A stretch of 64,000 nt of DNA, taken from contig NZ_LQQA01000034.1 of NCBI RefSeq assembly GCF_002101965.1, positions 62,001 to 126,000 on the forward strand. Direction: 5' to 3'. Made by a program: the position numbers and the translations under genes. The notes beneath the pieces were generated by a model. It was not told the DNA's origin. It did not search any database and saw nothing but the letters and a program-made list of their open reading frames with translations. The DNA comes from Mycolicibacterium wolinskyi (GTDB taxonomy: Bacteria > Actinomycetota > Actinomycetes > Mycobacteriales > Mycobacteriaceae). Positions 38,518 through 47,547 of the stretch are shown one piece after another. Position 1 is the stretch's first letter, and every line of letters starts with the position of its first letter.

Positions 38518-38533
38518 TCAACCAGCCAGTTGA
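38518..38533 (+). promoter_or_regulatory. Candidate TetR operator
   Basis: TCAAC-CAGCCA-GTTGA, a 16-bp inverted repeat lying 45 bp ahead of the TetR start codon. Position and size fit an autoregulatory site of the TetR-SDR operon; the arms are only 5 bp. Confidence 0.4.
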
Positions 38534-38578
38534 TTGATAGCCCCGGCATGGCCGGGCGAGGCCGATAGCGAGTGTCCT

Positions 38579-39262
38579 ATGTCATCCGATGCAGACGCCG
38601 GTCGGGGCCGCACCGCGGCCGCGAACAACGGAACGTCCCGACGCGACGAACTGCTGACCGTCGCCGCCAAGTTGTTCGCCGCGCGCGGCTACCACGGCAC
38701 CCGGATGGACGACGTCGCAGAAGCCGTCGGCCTGAACAAGGCCACCGTCTATCACTACTACTCCAGTAAGTCGTTGATCCTCTACGACATCTACAAGAGC
38801 GCCGCGGACTTCACGGTCGAAGCACTGCACGACGATCCGACGGCGACCGCCCGCGAGACGATCTACCACTTCACCCGCCGGTTGTTGGTCGGCATCGCCA
38901 ACGACCTGGAGCGCGCCGCGGTGTACTTCCAGGAAGGCCCCTACATCGCCGAGTGGTTCACCGAGGAACAGGTCGCCTACATCCGCCGCGCCGAGACCAC
39001 GGTCTACGAGCACGTACGTGACGTCATCGACCGCGGCATCGCCAGCGGCGAGTTCCACGACTGCGATTCGCACGTCCTGGCACTGGGCTACATCGGGATG
39101 ACCCTGGGCGCCTACCGCTGGCTGCGGCCGCACGGCAGGCGCACCGCCGAGGAGATCGCCGTCGAGTTCAGCACCGCACTGTTGCGCGGGCTGATCCGCG
39201 ACGAAGCCGTCCGTACGGACTCGCCGCTCGGCATCGACATCGAGACCGGGCAGCGTTCGTGA
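38579..39262 (+). CDS. TetR/AcrR-family transcriptional regulator
   Basis: 227 residues from ATG 38579. The helix-turn-helix (LTVAAKLFAARGYHGTRMDD, then AVGLNKATVYHYYSSKSLI) is canonical, and the C-terminal domain resembles TetR_C regulators of fatty acid or steroid-type metabolism (YFQEGPYIAEWFTEEQVAYI). The SDR that follows overlaps its stop by 4 bp and is the likely target. By position it could correspond to Rv0158 of M. tuberculosis, but this is only suggested by the neighbouring synteny. Confidence 0.88.
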   Translation: MSSDADAGRGRTAAANNGTSRRDELLTVAAKLFAARGYHGTRMDDVAEAVGLNKATVYHYYSSKSLILYDIYKSAADFTVEALHDDPTATARETIYHFTRRLLVGIANDLERAAVYFQEGPYIAEWFTEEQVAYIRRAETTVYEHVRDVIDRGIASGEFHDCDSHVLALGYIGMTLGAYRWLRPHGRRTAEEIAVEFSTALLRGLIRDEAVRTDSPLGIDIETGQRS

Positions 39263-40032
39263 GCGATCTGTTCCGCCTCGACGGCAAGGTCGCGGTGGTC
39301 ACCGGCGGCGGCCGCGGCATCGGGCTCATGATGGCCCGTGGGCTGCTGCAGGCCGGTGCGAGTGTCTACCTGTCGGGCCGCAAGGAGGCCGAACTCGATG
39401 CCGCCGTGACCGAACTTTCGCCGCTCGGCCGCGTCGCCGCGGTGCCGGCCGATCTCGGGACCGCCGAAGGGGTCGCCGCGTTGACCGCGGCGGTCACCGG
39501 GCGCGAGGACGCGATCCACGCGTTGTTCAACAACGCCGGTGCCGCGTGGGGCGCACCCTATGACGAGTTCCCGGAGTCCGGCTTCGACAAGGTCTACAAC
39601 GTCAACGTCAAAGGCGTCTTCCTGCTCACCCGGGCGCTCACGCCGCTGCTGAATGCCGGTGCGACCGAAGAGGATCCGGCGCGAGTGATCAACACCGGCA
39701 GCATCGACGGCATCGTCGCGCCCGAGCGCGGACGCGACAACTTCTCCTACAGCGCCAGCAAGGCCGCCGTGCACATGCTGACCCGCCACCTGGCCGGTGA
39801 GCTCGCCCCGAGAATCCTCGTGAACGCGATCGCGCCGGGCCTGTTCGAGTCGCGTATGACGAAGGAGCTGCTGCGGGCCGGCTCAGACGCGGTCGGGTCG
39901 GCATTGCCGCTCGGGCGCATCGGCAAGCCGGACGACATCGCGGGCATCGCGGTGTTTCTCGCGAGCCGGGCCAGCACCTACATCACCGGTGCGGTGATCC
40001 CGGTCGACGGCGGCGTCAGCACCATTCGCTGA
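39259..40032 (+). CDS. Short-chain dehydrogenase/reductase (RhlG/FabG-like)
   Basis: 257 residues. It has the cofactor motif TGGGRGIG, the NNAG motif (FNNAGAAWG), Ser in NTGSIDG, YSASK as the catalytic Tyr/Lys and a C-terminal ITGAVIPVDGG. The closest pattern is the RhlG-type 3-oxoacyl reductase group. The GTG start overlaps the TetR stop as GTGA, so the two genes are co-translated. Substrate is probably a 3-keto or 3-hydroxy acyl compound; not provable here. Confidence 0.87.
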   Translation: MSDLFRLDGKVAVVTGGGRGIGLMMARGLLQAGASVYLSGRKEAELDAAVTELSPLGRVAAVPADLGTAEGVAALTAAVTGREDAIHALFNNAGAAWGAPYDEFPESGFDKVYNVNVKGVFLLTRALTPLLNAGATEEDPARVINTGSIDGIVAPERGRDNFSYSASKAAVHMLTRHLAGELAPRILVNAIAPGLFESRMTKELLRAGSDAVGSALPLGRIGKPDDIAGIAVFLASRASTYITGAVIPVDGGVSTIR

Positions 40033-40035
40033 TTC

Positions 40036-40974
40036 CTAGCCGAGGGCGATGAGGTCGTCGAGGTGTTCGGCTGACCGCTGCACCAGTTGCAGCACCTGCT
40101 GCAGCAGCGGTGTGAGACCGCGGCGCGCCCAGATCGCGTGGAGTTCGACGGGACGCGACGGGTCGCTTTCGGGATGCCCGCCGCCGACGTCGACCAACGG
40201 TTTGTAGACCACGCCGTCGACGTGCAGCGCCGTCGCGCTCGCCGGCACGAGCGCAACTCCCTCACCGGCCGCCACGAGCAGTACCGCGGTGAGGATCTGC
40301 TGCACGCGCTGCTTGATCCGCGGATGTCCGTTGAACAGGAAGCGGACCGTCAGCTCGTGGAAGTACCTGGCCTGCACCGGGTGGTAGCTGATCACCGGCA
40401 GCCCGTCGAAGTCCTCGGGACCGAGCGGCCCCGTCGCGCCCGCCAGCGGGTGGTTCATCGGCACGACCGCGCGCAGCGGCTCGCGCGCGACGACGATCGA
40501 AGACAGCGCCGCGGTGTCGAACGGCGGGCGGGCCAACCCAAGATCGAGCTCGCCGCGCCGGATGCCGTCGACCTGCGCGCCCGTCACGCGCTCGTGCAAC
40601 ACGACCTCGATGTCGGGCAGCTCGCTGCCGAGCAGACCCAGCAGCGGACCCAGGATGCCGATCGCCGACACCGCGGTGAAGCCCAGGTGCACGGTGCCCG
40701 CCGAACCGCGCTCCACCCGTTGCGCCTGTTCGGTCGCGGCGTCGAGGGTGTTGAGCATCCGGTAGCAATCCTCGAGGAAGGCCGCCCCGGCCGGCGTCAG
40801 CAGGACACGCCGGTTGTCGCGGTCCAGCAAAACCGCCCCGACCGAACGCTCAAGCTTCTGAATCTGCCGGCTCAGCGGCGGCTGGCTCATCGCGAGCCGG
40901 TCGGCGGCCCGGCCGAAGTGCAGCTCCTCGGCAACCGCGATGAAGCAACGCACCTGGTCCAGCGTGATCGCCAT
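40036..40974 (-). CDS. LysR-family transcriptional regulator
   Basis: 312 residues. N-terminal HTH ITLDQVRCFIAVAEELHFG with RLAMSQPPLSRQIQKLE, then a periplasmic-binding-fold effector domain. It is divergent from tctC across 131 bp, the normal arrangement for a LysR activator and its target, so it probably controls TctCBA in response to the transported acid. It converges on the SDR gene with 3 bp between stops. Confidence 0.88.
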   Translation of the reverse strand: MAITLDQVRCFIAVAEELHFGRAADRLAMSQPPLSRQIQKLERSVGAVLLDRDNRRVLLTPAGAAFLEDCYRMLNTLDAATEQAQRVERGSAGTVHLGFTAVSAIGILGPLLGLLGSELPDIEVVLHERVTGAQVDGIRRGELDLGLARPPFDTAALSSIVVAREPLRAVVPMNHPLAGATGPLGPEDFDGLPVISYHPVQARYFHELTVRFLFNGHPRIKQRVQQILTAVLLVAAGEGVALVPASATALHVDGVVYKPLVDVGGGHPESDPSRPVELHAIWARRGLTPLLQQVLQLVQRSAEHLDDLIALG

Positions 40975-41105
40975 GCATTGAAGGTATCAAGCGATGCTAA
41001 AAGAGGCTTGGACAGGTATCGTCCACGCTCCCTACCGTGTAGTGATGGCCGCCACATGACGGGCGTATTGCGCAGCACTTCACATCCCCCACAGGAGTAC
41101 ACGTA

Positions 41106-42131
41106 ATGGCGATCTCAACCGCTCGCTCACGACGCGGGCGCACCCGCACCATCCTTGCCGCGGCGGCAGCCGCGGGTCTCGCCCTCACCGCGTGTGGGGG
41201 AGTCGAGACCACAACCGGCGGTGGCGGATCCGACGCAGGATGGCCCTCGGGCAGCATCGAGATGTACGTCGGCGCATCGGCCGGCGGATCGAGCGATCTC
41301 ATCAGCCGCGCGGTGTCGAAGGGCCTGTCCGACGATCTCGGAGCCTCGTTCCCGGTCATCAACCGCGAAGGCGCCAACGGCGCGCTCGCGGCCGCCGAGG
41401 TCGCGAAGGCTCCGGCGGACGGTTCGGTGATCGCGATCCAGAACGCGTCGCTGTTCACCATCACCCCGCTGGCCGTCAGCCCCGACGAGGTCACCAACCT
41501 CGACGACTTCGACGTCGTCTACGGCGTCTCCCGAGACGACTACGTACTCGTCACCAATCCGGCGAGCGGATTCAAGACGCTCGAGGACATCAAGAACGCC
41601 AACCGCCTCGTGAAATACGGCACCACCGGCGTCGGCACCGGCGCGCAGCTCTCGGCGGCCCTGCTGTTCAAGACCAGCGGCGTGGATTCCCAGGCGGTTC
41701 CGTTCGACGGCGGCGCCCCCGCGCTGGCCGCGGTGCTGGGCAACCAGGTCGACGTCGCGTCGATCCAGGTGGGTGAGGCGATCGAGAACATCCAGTCGGG
41801 CAAGCTGACACCGCTCGCGGTCTTCGGCCCCGACCGCATCGACTATCTGCCCGAGGTCCCGACGGCCAAAGAGCAGGGGCTCGACGTCGAGGTCACGCAG
41901 TACCGGTTCATGACGGTGCCGAAGGGCACGCCGCAGGAAGTCAAGGACAAGCTCATCGAAGGCTTGAAGGCGACCTATGCGACCGACGAGTACAAGAAGT
42001 TCAACGAGCAGAACAGCCTCACGCCCATGGAGATCTCCGGTGACGAGGTGACCGCACAACTCAACAAGGACAAGCAGCGCTACGCGGATCTGGTCGCCCA
42101 GTACGGCATCAACCTGCGGGACGAGGGCTGA
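41106..42131 (+). CDS. tctC: Tripartite tricarboxylate transporter substrate-binding lipoprotein (TctC/Bug)
   Basis: 341 residues. A twin-Arg-like basic N-terminus and signal peptide end in the lipobox LALTAC, so it is anchored at the membrane. The Bug fold is seen in MYVGASAGGSSDLISRAVSKG, NREGANGALAAAEVA and LPEVPTAKEQGLDVEV. AGGAG lies nine bases before the ATG. It captures a carboxylic acid for TctA/TctB, encoded next with a TGATG overlap. Ligand unknown; an aldarate is suggested by the enolase-superfamily gene nearby. Confidence 0.88.
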   Translation: MAISTARSRRGRTRTILAAAAAAGLALTACGGVETTTGGGGSDAGWPSGSIEMYVGASAGGSSDLISRAVSKGLSDDLGASFPVINREGANGALAAAEVAKAPADGSVIAIQNASLFTITPLAVSPDEVTNLDDFDVVYGVSRDDYVLVTNPASGFKTLEDIKNANRLVKYGTTGVGTGAQLSAALLFKTSGVDSQAVPFDGGAPALAAVLGNQVDVASIQVGEAIENIQSGKLTPLAVFGPDRIDYLPEVPTAKEQGLDVEVTQYRFMTVPKGTPQEVKDKLIEGLKATYATDEYKKFNEQNSLTPMEISGDEVTAQLNKDKQRYADLVAQYGINLRDEG

Positions 42132-42664
42132 TGACCGCCGTGCAAGAACCGCACGCCCGCGACGTCCTCGCCGAGATCGAAGCCGAGGTCGCCCACGAAC
42201 TGGAGGACGAGCGCCCGCCCGCAGGCGGGACCGCCTACCAGGTGATCGGGGCGCTGGCCGGCCTGGCGATCGGTGTCGTCGGCACGGTGCTGGCCTACGG
42301 GTACGGGCTCGGCTCGCTGGCCGAGCCGGGCCCGGGCCTGTGGCCATTCGTCGTCAGCGTCGTGATCGCGCTGCTGTCGGTGCTGCTGCTCGTTGTCGGC
42401 CGTGGACTGACCGACAGCGAAAAATTCACCCGCAGCAGCCTTTTGGCGGTCGCCGGGGGCGTGACGTTCGTGGCGTTCGGCCTGCTGATGCCGTTGATCG
42501 GGTTCGAGATCCCGGCCGTGCTGCTGTGCGTGATCTGGCTGCGGTTCCTGGGCGGCGAGAGCTGGCGCAGCACGATCGTGGTCAGCGTTGTCACGACCGC
42601 GGTCTTCTACTTCCTGTTCCTCTACGGCCTGCGGATCCCGCTGCCACACCTGATCGCCTTCTGA
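42131..42664 (+). CDS. tctB: Tripartite tricarboxylate transporter small membrane subunit (TctB)
   Basis: 177 residues. After a hydrophilic N-terminus there are four hydrophobic helices with the TctB hallmark YGLGSLAEPGPGLWPFVVS in the first loop. It overlaps tctC by one base (TGATG) and is followed by tctA after 4 bp. It is the small, poorly conserved helper of the sodium- or proton-coupled TctA channel. Confidence 0.85.
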   Translation: MTAVQEPHARDVLAEIEAEVAHELEDERPPAGGTAYQVIGALAGLAIGVVGTVLAYGYGLGSLAEPGPGLWPFVVSVVIALLSVLLLVVGRGLTDSEKFTRSSLLAVAGGVTFVAFGLLMPLIGFEIPAVLLCVIWLRFLGGESWRSTIVVSVVTTAVFYFLFLYGLRIPLPHLIAF

Positions 42665-42668
42665 CACC

Positions 42669-44192
42669 ATGGATTTCAGCGCATTCCTGGACGGCTTCGC
42701 ACTCGTCGCGGAGCCGCACAACCTGCTCTACTGCCTGATCGGCGTACTGATCGGCATGATCATCGGCGTGCTGCCCGGCCTCGGCCCGGCCGCCACCATC
42801 GCGATCCTGCTGCCCATCACCTACACGATCGATCCGGTGTCGGCCATCATCATGCTGGCCGGCATCTATTACGGCGCGCAGTACGGCGGCACGATCACCT
42901 CGGTGCTGTTGCGGCTACCGGGTGAAGCATCGTCGGTCGTCACGGTTTTCGATGGCTTCGCCCTCGCCAAACAAGGCAAGGCCGGCACAGCGCTCGGCAT
43001 CGCGGCGATCGGTTCCTTTGTCGGCGCGACGATTTCGATCATCGGTCTCACCCTGCTCGCCCCGGTGGTGGCCAGCGTCGCCCTCGATTTCGGGCCGCCC
43101 GAGTACGCCGCGCTGGCGCTGCTCGGTGTGCTGCTGGTCGCCACGATCGGCAGCGGCAACAAGCTCAAGGCGTTGATCGCCGGCGCGGTGGGCCTGCTGC
43201 TGGCGACCGTGGGGCGCGACAGTTTCAGCGGCGCGTCCCGATTCACGTTCGACAGTCTGCAACTCGCCGACGGCATCGACTTCGTTGTCGTGGCGATGGG
43301 TCTGTTCGGCGTGGGCGAGATCCTCTACAACCTCGAGCAGCGGCACGGCAAGCCGCACGTCCCGGCCAAGGTCGGCAACGTCTGGCCGTCCCGCAAGGAC
43401 CTCAAGCAGTCGTCGGGTGCCATCGGTCGTGGTTCGATCATCGGCTTCGTGCTCGGCGTGCTGCCCGGCGGCGGAGCCACGCTGTCGTCGATCGTCGCCT
43501 ACGCCACCGAAAAGAAGCGGTCGAAGACGCCGGAACGGTTCGGGCGCGGGGCTGTTGAGGGCGTGGCCGCGCCGGAGACGGCCAACAACGCGGCGGCGAC
43601 GTCGTCATTCATCCCGCTGCTGACGATCGGCCTGCCCGCCAACGCGTCGATGGCAATGCTGTTCGGCGCGCTGTTGATCCTCGGGATCTCACCCGGCCCG
43701 CAACTCGTCGACGAGCACCCGGACGTGTTCTGGGGCGTCATCAACTCGATGTACATCGGCAACCTGTTGCTGCTTCTGCTCAGCATTCCGCTGGTCGGCA
43801 TCTTCGTGAAGATCCTGCGGGTTCGCCCCGCCATCCTGGCGCCGATCACCGCGCTGATCACGATCCTGGGCGTGTACACGATCAACAATTCGGTCTTCGA
43901 CATCTTCCTGATGATCGTGTTCGGTGTCATCGGCTACCTGATGAAGAAGTTCGGATTCGATCCCGGCTCGATGGTGCTGGCATTCGTGCTGGGCACCATC
44001 ATCGAGTCGAGCACGCGCCGTTCGCTGTTGATCTTCGACGGCGACCCGACCGGCTTTGTGACGCGGCCGATCTCGGGTGCGATCCTGGCGATCTTCGTCG
44101 TGGTGGCGCTGCTGCCGGTCTTCCGGCAGGTGCACAGGCGCCGCTCAGAGCCGGCCGGCGTCGAGCCGCCGACGAGTGTTACCAAGGTGTAG
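42669..44192 (+). CDS. tctA: Tripartite tricarboxylate transporter large membrane subunit (TctA)
   Basis: 507 residues, about 11-12 membrane helices. The TctA repeats are visible: GVLPGLGPAATIAILLPITY near the N-terminus, AGIYYGAQYGGTITSVLLRLPGE cut by the membrane, and a second GVLPGGGATLSSIVAY near residue 260. It moves the acid captured by TctC across the membrane. The last 48 bp overlap, tail to tail, the end of the GntR gene on the other strand. Confidence 0.9.
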   Translation: MDFSAFLDGFALVAEPHNLLYCLIGVLIGMIIGVLPGLGPAATIAILLPITYTIDPVSAIIMLAGIYYGAQYGGTITSVLLRLPGEASSVVTVFDGFALAKQGKAGTALGIAAIGSFVGATISIIGLTLLAPVVASVALDFGPPEYAALALLGVLLVATIGSGNKLKALIAGAVGLLLATVGRDSFSGASRFTFDSLQLADGIDFVVVAMGLFGVGEILYNLEQRHGKPHVPAKVGNVWPSRKDLKQSSGAIGRGSIIGFVLGVLPGGGATLSSIVAYATEKKRSKTPERFGRGAVEGVAAPETANNAAATSSFIPLLTIGLPANASMAMLFGALLILGISPGPQLVDEHPDVFWGVINSMYIGNLLLLLLSIPLVGIFVKILRVRPAILAPITALITILGVYTINNSVFDIFLMIVFGVIGYLMKKFGFDPGSMVLAFVLGTIIESSTRRSLLIFDGDPTGFVTRPISGAILAIFVVVALLPVFRQVHRRRSEPAGVEPPTSVTKV

Positions 44193-44825
44193 GCGCATGG
44201 CGGCCCGGGCCAGATCCGGGTCGCCTGCGATCACCGCGGCCGCGACGTCGCCGTGCTCCCGCCGGACGCGTTCGGCGTGCGCGGCGTCGGTGATGGAATG
44301 CGTATCGCCGAGCCGGGTGCGCGGAAGCATGATCATCATCGGACCCAGCGAATCCAGCAGGTCGAGATAGAAACGGTTACCGCTGACCGCCGCCACCGCC
44401 CGGTGAAAGCGGAAGTCGGCCTCGACGGCATCCTCCGGGGCCGCGTCGACGAATTCGGCGAGTGCGGTGCGGACGGCTTCGCCGCCCTTGTCGTCGACGC
44501 GGGCGGCTGCCAGAGCGGCTGCCTCACATTCGATCCCGAGCCGGAAGTCGATCATGTCGAGTACATCGTGATGGGTCCGGATGGCTGCCGACTCCACCGT
44601 GAACGACGTCGGCTCCGGCACCGCGAGCACGAATGATCCACGGCCCTGGAATGTTTCGACCAGGCCTTCGGCGCGAAGCCGCGTCACGGCCTCGCGCACC
44701 ACGGTCCGGGAAACCCCGAACTCCTCGATCAGTTCGGCTTCCGAAGGCAGTTTCTGCCCGGGCGGGAGGTCGCCGGCGAAGATCTTGTCCTTCAGACCGG
44801 CGACCACCCGTTGCGATGCACTCAC
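44145..44825 (-). CDS. GntR/FadR-subfamily regulator (FCD domain)
   Basis: 226 residues. The winged helix (LPSEAELIEEFGVSRTVVRE, AVTRLRAEGLVETFQGRG) is followed by an all-helical FCD effector domain with the metal-binding Asp/His pattern (IDFRLGIECEA, DFRFHRAVAAVSGN, EHGDVAAAVI). Its start overlaps the stop of the enolase-superfamily gene by 4 bp, so it is the second gene of that operon and likely its autorepressor. A strong palindrome over the operon promoter is its probable site. Confidence 0.9.
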   Translation of the reverse strand: MSASQRVVAGLKDKIFAGDLPPGQKLPSEAELIEEFGVSRTVVREAVTRLRAEGLVETFQGRGSFVLAVPEPTSFTVESAAIRTHHDVLDMIDFRLGIECEAAALAAARVDDKGGEAVRTALAEFVDAAPEDAVEADFRFHRAVAAVSGNRFYLDLLDSLGPMMIMLPRTRLGDTHSITDAAHAERVRREHGDVAAAVIAGDPDLARAAMRLHLGNTRRRLDAGRL

Positions 44826-45940
44826 GAGCGAAATTCTGCCCGCTCTTTGGTGAGCGCCCGCATCTGGTCACTGAGCGTGAAGCCCAGTCCGGCCCGCTCG
44901 GGCAGCCACATCCGGCCGTCGCGAATCTCGATGCGCTCGTTGAACAGCGGGTTGAGCCACTCGAAGTGCTCGACCCACGGCTCGGTCGGGTAGGCCGCGG
45001 CGAGGTGCAGGTGAATCTCCATCGCGTAGTGCGGGGCCAGCGCGAGCCCGGCGTGCGATGCCAGCGTCGCGAACCGCAGGAACGGCGTGATCCCGCCGAT
45101 ACGGGGCGCGTCGGGCTGAACGATTCCGCGGTAGCCCGCGTCGATCAGCGCCATGTGCTCGGGCACCGAGGTGAGCATCTCGCCCGTGGCGATGGGGGTG
45201 TCGAAGGCGCGGCTGAGATCGGCGTGACCGACGGCGTCCCACGCGTCGAGCGGTTCCTCGATCCAGATCAGGTCGTACTGCTCGAGCTCGCGACACATCC
45301 GCCGGGCCCGCGCGCGGTCCCACTGCTGATTGGCGTCGACCATGAGCGGGTTGTCGCCCAGGTGCTCGCGCAGCGCGGCGACCCGCTCCAGGTCCGTCTT
45401 CCAATCCGGTTGCCCGACCTTGATTTTGATGCCGCCGATGCCGGACTCCAGCGACGCGGTGGCCTTGTCCTTGATCTCGTCGACCGAGGCCTGCAGGAAG
45501 CCGCCCGACGTGTTGTACACCCGGCACGAATCCCGGTGGGCGCCGAGGAGTTTGGCGAGCGGCAGGCCGGCGCGCCGGGCCTTGAGATCCCACAGCGCGA
45601 CGTCGAGCGCGGCGATGGCCTGGGCGGCCACGCCCGACCGGCCGACGGACGCGCCGGCCCACAACAGGGACTGGTAGATGCGGTCGATGTCGGAGGGGTC
45701 ATGGCCGATCGCGACCTCGGCGATTTCGGCCAGGTGGGTGTATTGAGCGGGTCCACCGGCGCGCTTGGAGTAGCTGAACCCCATGCCCTCGTGGCCGTCT
45801 TCGGTCGCGACCTCCACGAACAGCAGGACGGTTTCGGTCAGTGGTTTCTGCCGGCCCGTCAGGACCTTGGCGTCGCTGACGGGATTGGGCAGCGGCAGGA
45901 CGACGTGCGAGAGCGTGAGATGACGAATGCGATCAGACAT
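44822..45940 (-). CDS. Enolase-superfamily dehydratase, L-talarate/galactarate dehydratase-like
   Basis: 372 residues of the mandelate racemase group. Active-site residues are readable: Lys172 and Lys174 in IKIKVGQ, metal ligands Asp202 (VDANQQW, also Asn204), Glu228 (WIEEP) and Glu254 (ATGEML), and His304 in LAPHYAMEIHLH. The KxK motif with a late His fits acid-sugar dehydratases such as talarate/galactarate dehydratase, which form 2-keto-3-deoxy sugar acids. Its start codon abuts the operator and probable -10 box, and no Shine-Dalgarno is present, so the mRNA is probably leaderless. The TctCBA importer 2-5 kb away may supply its substrate. Confidence 0.87.
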   Translation of the reverse strand: MSDRIRHLTLSHVVLPLPNPVSDAKVLTGRQKPLTETVLLFVEVATEDGHEGMGFSYSKRAGGPAQYTHLAEIAEVAIGHDPSDIDRIYQSLLWAGASVGRSGVAAQAIAALDVALWDLKARRAGLPLAKLLGAHRDSCRVYNTSGGFLQASVDEIKDKATASLESGIGGIKIKVGQPDWKTDLERVAALREHLGDNPLMVDANQQWDRARARRMCRELEQYDLIWIEEPLDAWDAVGHADLSRAFDTPIATGEMLTSVPEHMALIDAGYRGIVQPDAPRIGGITPFLRFATLASHAGLALAPHYAMEIHLHLAAAYPTEPWVEHFEWLNPLFNERIEIRDGRMWLPERAGLGFTLSDQMRALTKERAEFRS

Positions 45941-45976
45941 ATGACAAGTCTAGAACTTGTCATACAAGTTGAACAA
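45940..45976 (-). promoter_or_regulatory. Leaderless promoter with overlapping GntR operator
   Basis: On the minus strand, TTGTTC, an 18-bp spacer and TAGACT form -35/-10 boxes ending six bases before the ATG. Two overlapping palindromes cover them: TATGACAAGT with its complement around a 5-bp spacer (45940-45964), and AACTTGT-CAT-ACAAGTT (45954-45970). The ACTTGT/ACAAGT core is of FadR/FCD GntR type, so the GntR protein of this operon is the likely repressor. Confidence 0.65.
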
Positions 45977-45979
45977 GGG

Positions 45980-47065
45980 TCAGTCGAAATCGATGATCTG
46001 GCGCACCGCCCGGCCGTCGGCAAGCTCGTCCATGCCCGCGTTGATGTCGTCGAGCGAGATCGACGACGACACCAGGGATTCCACCGGCAGCCGGCCCGCC
46101 CGCCACAACTCGACAAAGCGGGGAATGTCGCGCGCCGGCACCGCCGAGCCGAGGTAGCTACCGATCAGGGACCGGCCCTCGGCGACAAAGCCCAACGGCG
46201 ATACCGAGATTCGGGCATCCGGCCGGGGCAGGCCGACCGTGATGGTGCGCCCACCCGGACCGGTGAGGGCGATCGCGGTCTCCAGCGCGGCCGGATGGCC
46301 CGCCGCCTCGATCACCACCTCGGCCTTGAGGTCGGCGGCCTGCTCGGGTGTGTAGGCCTCGTGCACGCCGAGTTCGCGCGCCCGCGCCAACTTGTCCGAC
46401 AACTGGTCCACGCCGATCACCCGCACGTCATCGTGCGCGAGCGCGGTCAGGGCCGCCGCCATTCCGACACCGCCCAGACCCACGATCGCCACGGTCTGGC
46501 CGGGCCGCGGCTTGCCGACGTTGAGAACCGCACCTCCGCCCGTCAGCACCGCGCAGCCCAACAGTGACGCCACCACCGCGGGAACATCGGCGGGAACGGG
46601 CACCACCGAGCGCCGGTCGACGACCGCGTGGGTCGCGAACCCCGAGACTCCCAAGTGGTGAAACACCCGTTCACCGTTGCGGCTCAGCCGAATATCGCCT
46701 TCCATCAACGTGCCCGCGCCGTTCGCGACCGAGCCCGGGCCGCACGGGGTCAGCCCGTCGGTCGCGCAGGCCGGACAGTGACCGCACCGCGGAAGGAACG
46801 TCATCACGACGCGCTGACCCTCCGGCAGGTCACCGGCTTCGACAATCCCGGCCGCCTCATGACCGAGCAGCATCGGGACGGGCCGCACCCGGTTGCCGTC
46901 GACGACCGACAGGTCGGAGTGGCACAGCCCGGCCGCTTCGATGCGGACCAGCAGTTCGCCCGGGCCGGGCTCGGCCAGGTCGAGTTCGCCCACGCTCAGC
47001 GGCCGGGATTCGGCATAGGGGCGGGGCAGGCCGATGGCCTCGAGGACGGCTCCACGGATCTTCAT
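45980..47065 (-). CDS. adhE1: Zinc-dependent alcohol dehydrogenase, AdhE1 (Rv0162c) orthologue
   Basis: 361 residues, MDR fold. The catalytic zinc site is in GLCHSDLSVVDG and LLGHEAAGIV; the structural zinc loop CGHCPACATDGLTPC has the four cysteines. NAD motif VGLGGVGMAAALTAL. It should oxidise alcohols or reduce aldehydes with NAD. Position next to Rv0163/Rv0164 homologues and the mce1 region matches the M. tuberculosis order, which is the basis of the symbol. No short leader or operator is evident in the 35 bp to the divergent thioesterase. Confidence 0.88.
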   Translation of the reverse strand: MKIRGAVLEAIGLPRPYAESRPLSVGELDLAEPGPGELLVRIEAAGLCHSDLSVVDGNRVRPVPMLLGHEAAGIVEAGDLPEGQRVVMTFLPRCGHCPACATDGLTPCGPGSVANGAGTLMEGDIRLSRNGERVFHHLGVSGFATHAVVDRRSVVPVPADVPAVVASLLGCAVLTGGGAVLNVGKPRPGQTVAIVGLGGVGMAAALTALAHDDVRVIGVDQLSDKLARARELGVHEAYTPEQAADLKAEVVIEAAGHPAALETAIALTGPGGRTITVGLPRPDARISVSPLGFVAEGRSLIGSYLGSAVPARDIPRFVELWRAGRLPVESLVSSSISLDDINAGMDELADGRAVRQIIDFD

Positions 47066-47100
47066 GAGGACCAGCCTGCCCCGACTGCAAGACTTCAGCC

Positions 47101-47547
47101 ATGACGGGTACCGAACTCACTCCTGGCGATTTCCCGCTGCACTGGCCGGTGCTGACCCGGTGGACCGACAACGACATGTTCGGCCACCTCAACAACGCCG
47201 TCTACTACGAGTTGTTCGATACGGCGATCAACGGGTGGATCAACACCAACTGCGACATCGATCCGGTCAACGCGCCGTGGCTCGGCGTCGTCGCCGAGTC
47301 GGGCTGCCGCTACTTCGCCGAGCTGAAGTTCCCCGACCCATTGGTCGTAGGGCTGTCGGTGGCCCGATTGGGCAACAGCAGCGTCACCTATCAATTGGGG
47401 TTGTTCGAACCCGACGGGCCGGTCGCCGCGGTCGGGCACTGGGTGCACGTGTACGTCGACCGGACCTCCCGCAGGCCGGTGCCGATTCCCGACGCGATCC
47501 GCGCGCTGCTGCAGTCGATATGCTCTGCCGATGCCGCTCGTGAGTAA
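47101..47547 (+). CDS. 4-hydroxybenzoyl-CoA-type thioesterase (Rv0163 orthologue)
   Basis: 148 residues, a single hot-dog fold. The RWTDNDMFGHLNNAVYYELF motif carries the catalytic Asp of the 4HBT family. It should hydrolyse an acyl-CoA. The gene is divergent from adhE1 and its end overlaps the next gene by 17 bp. The same pair precedes mce1R in M. tuberculosis (Rv0163-Rv0164). Confidence 0.87.
   Translation: MTGTELTPGDFPLHWPVLTRWTDNDMFGHLNNAVYYELFDTAINGWINTNCDIDPVNAPWLGVVAESGCRYFAELKFPDPLVVGLSVARLGNSSVTYQLGLFEPDGPVAAVGHWVHVYVDRTSRRPVPIPDAIRALLQSICSADAARE

Noticed and set aside
44633..46567. A 644-codon plus-strand open frame over the GntR, enolase-superfamily and AdhE1 genes
   Set aside because: It is a shadow of three well-supported minus-strand genes and has no recognisable motif.
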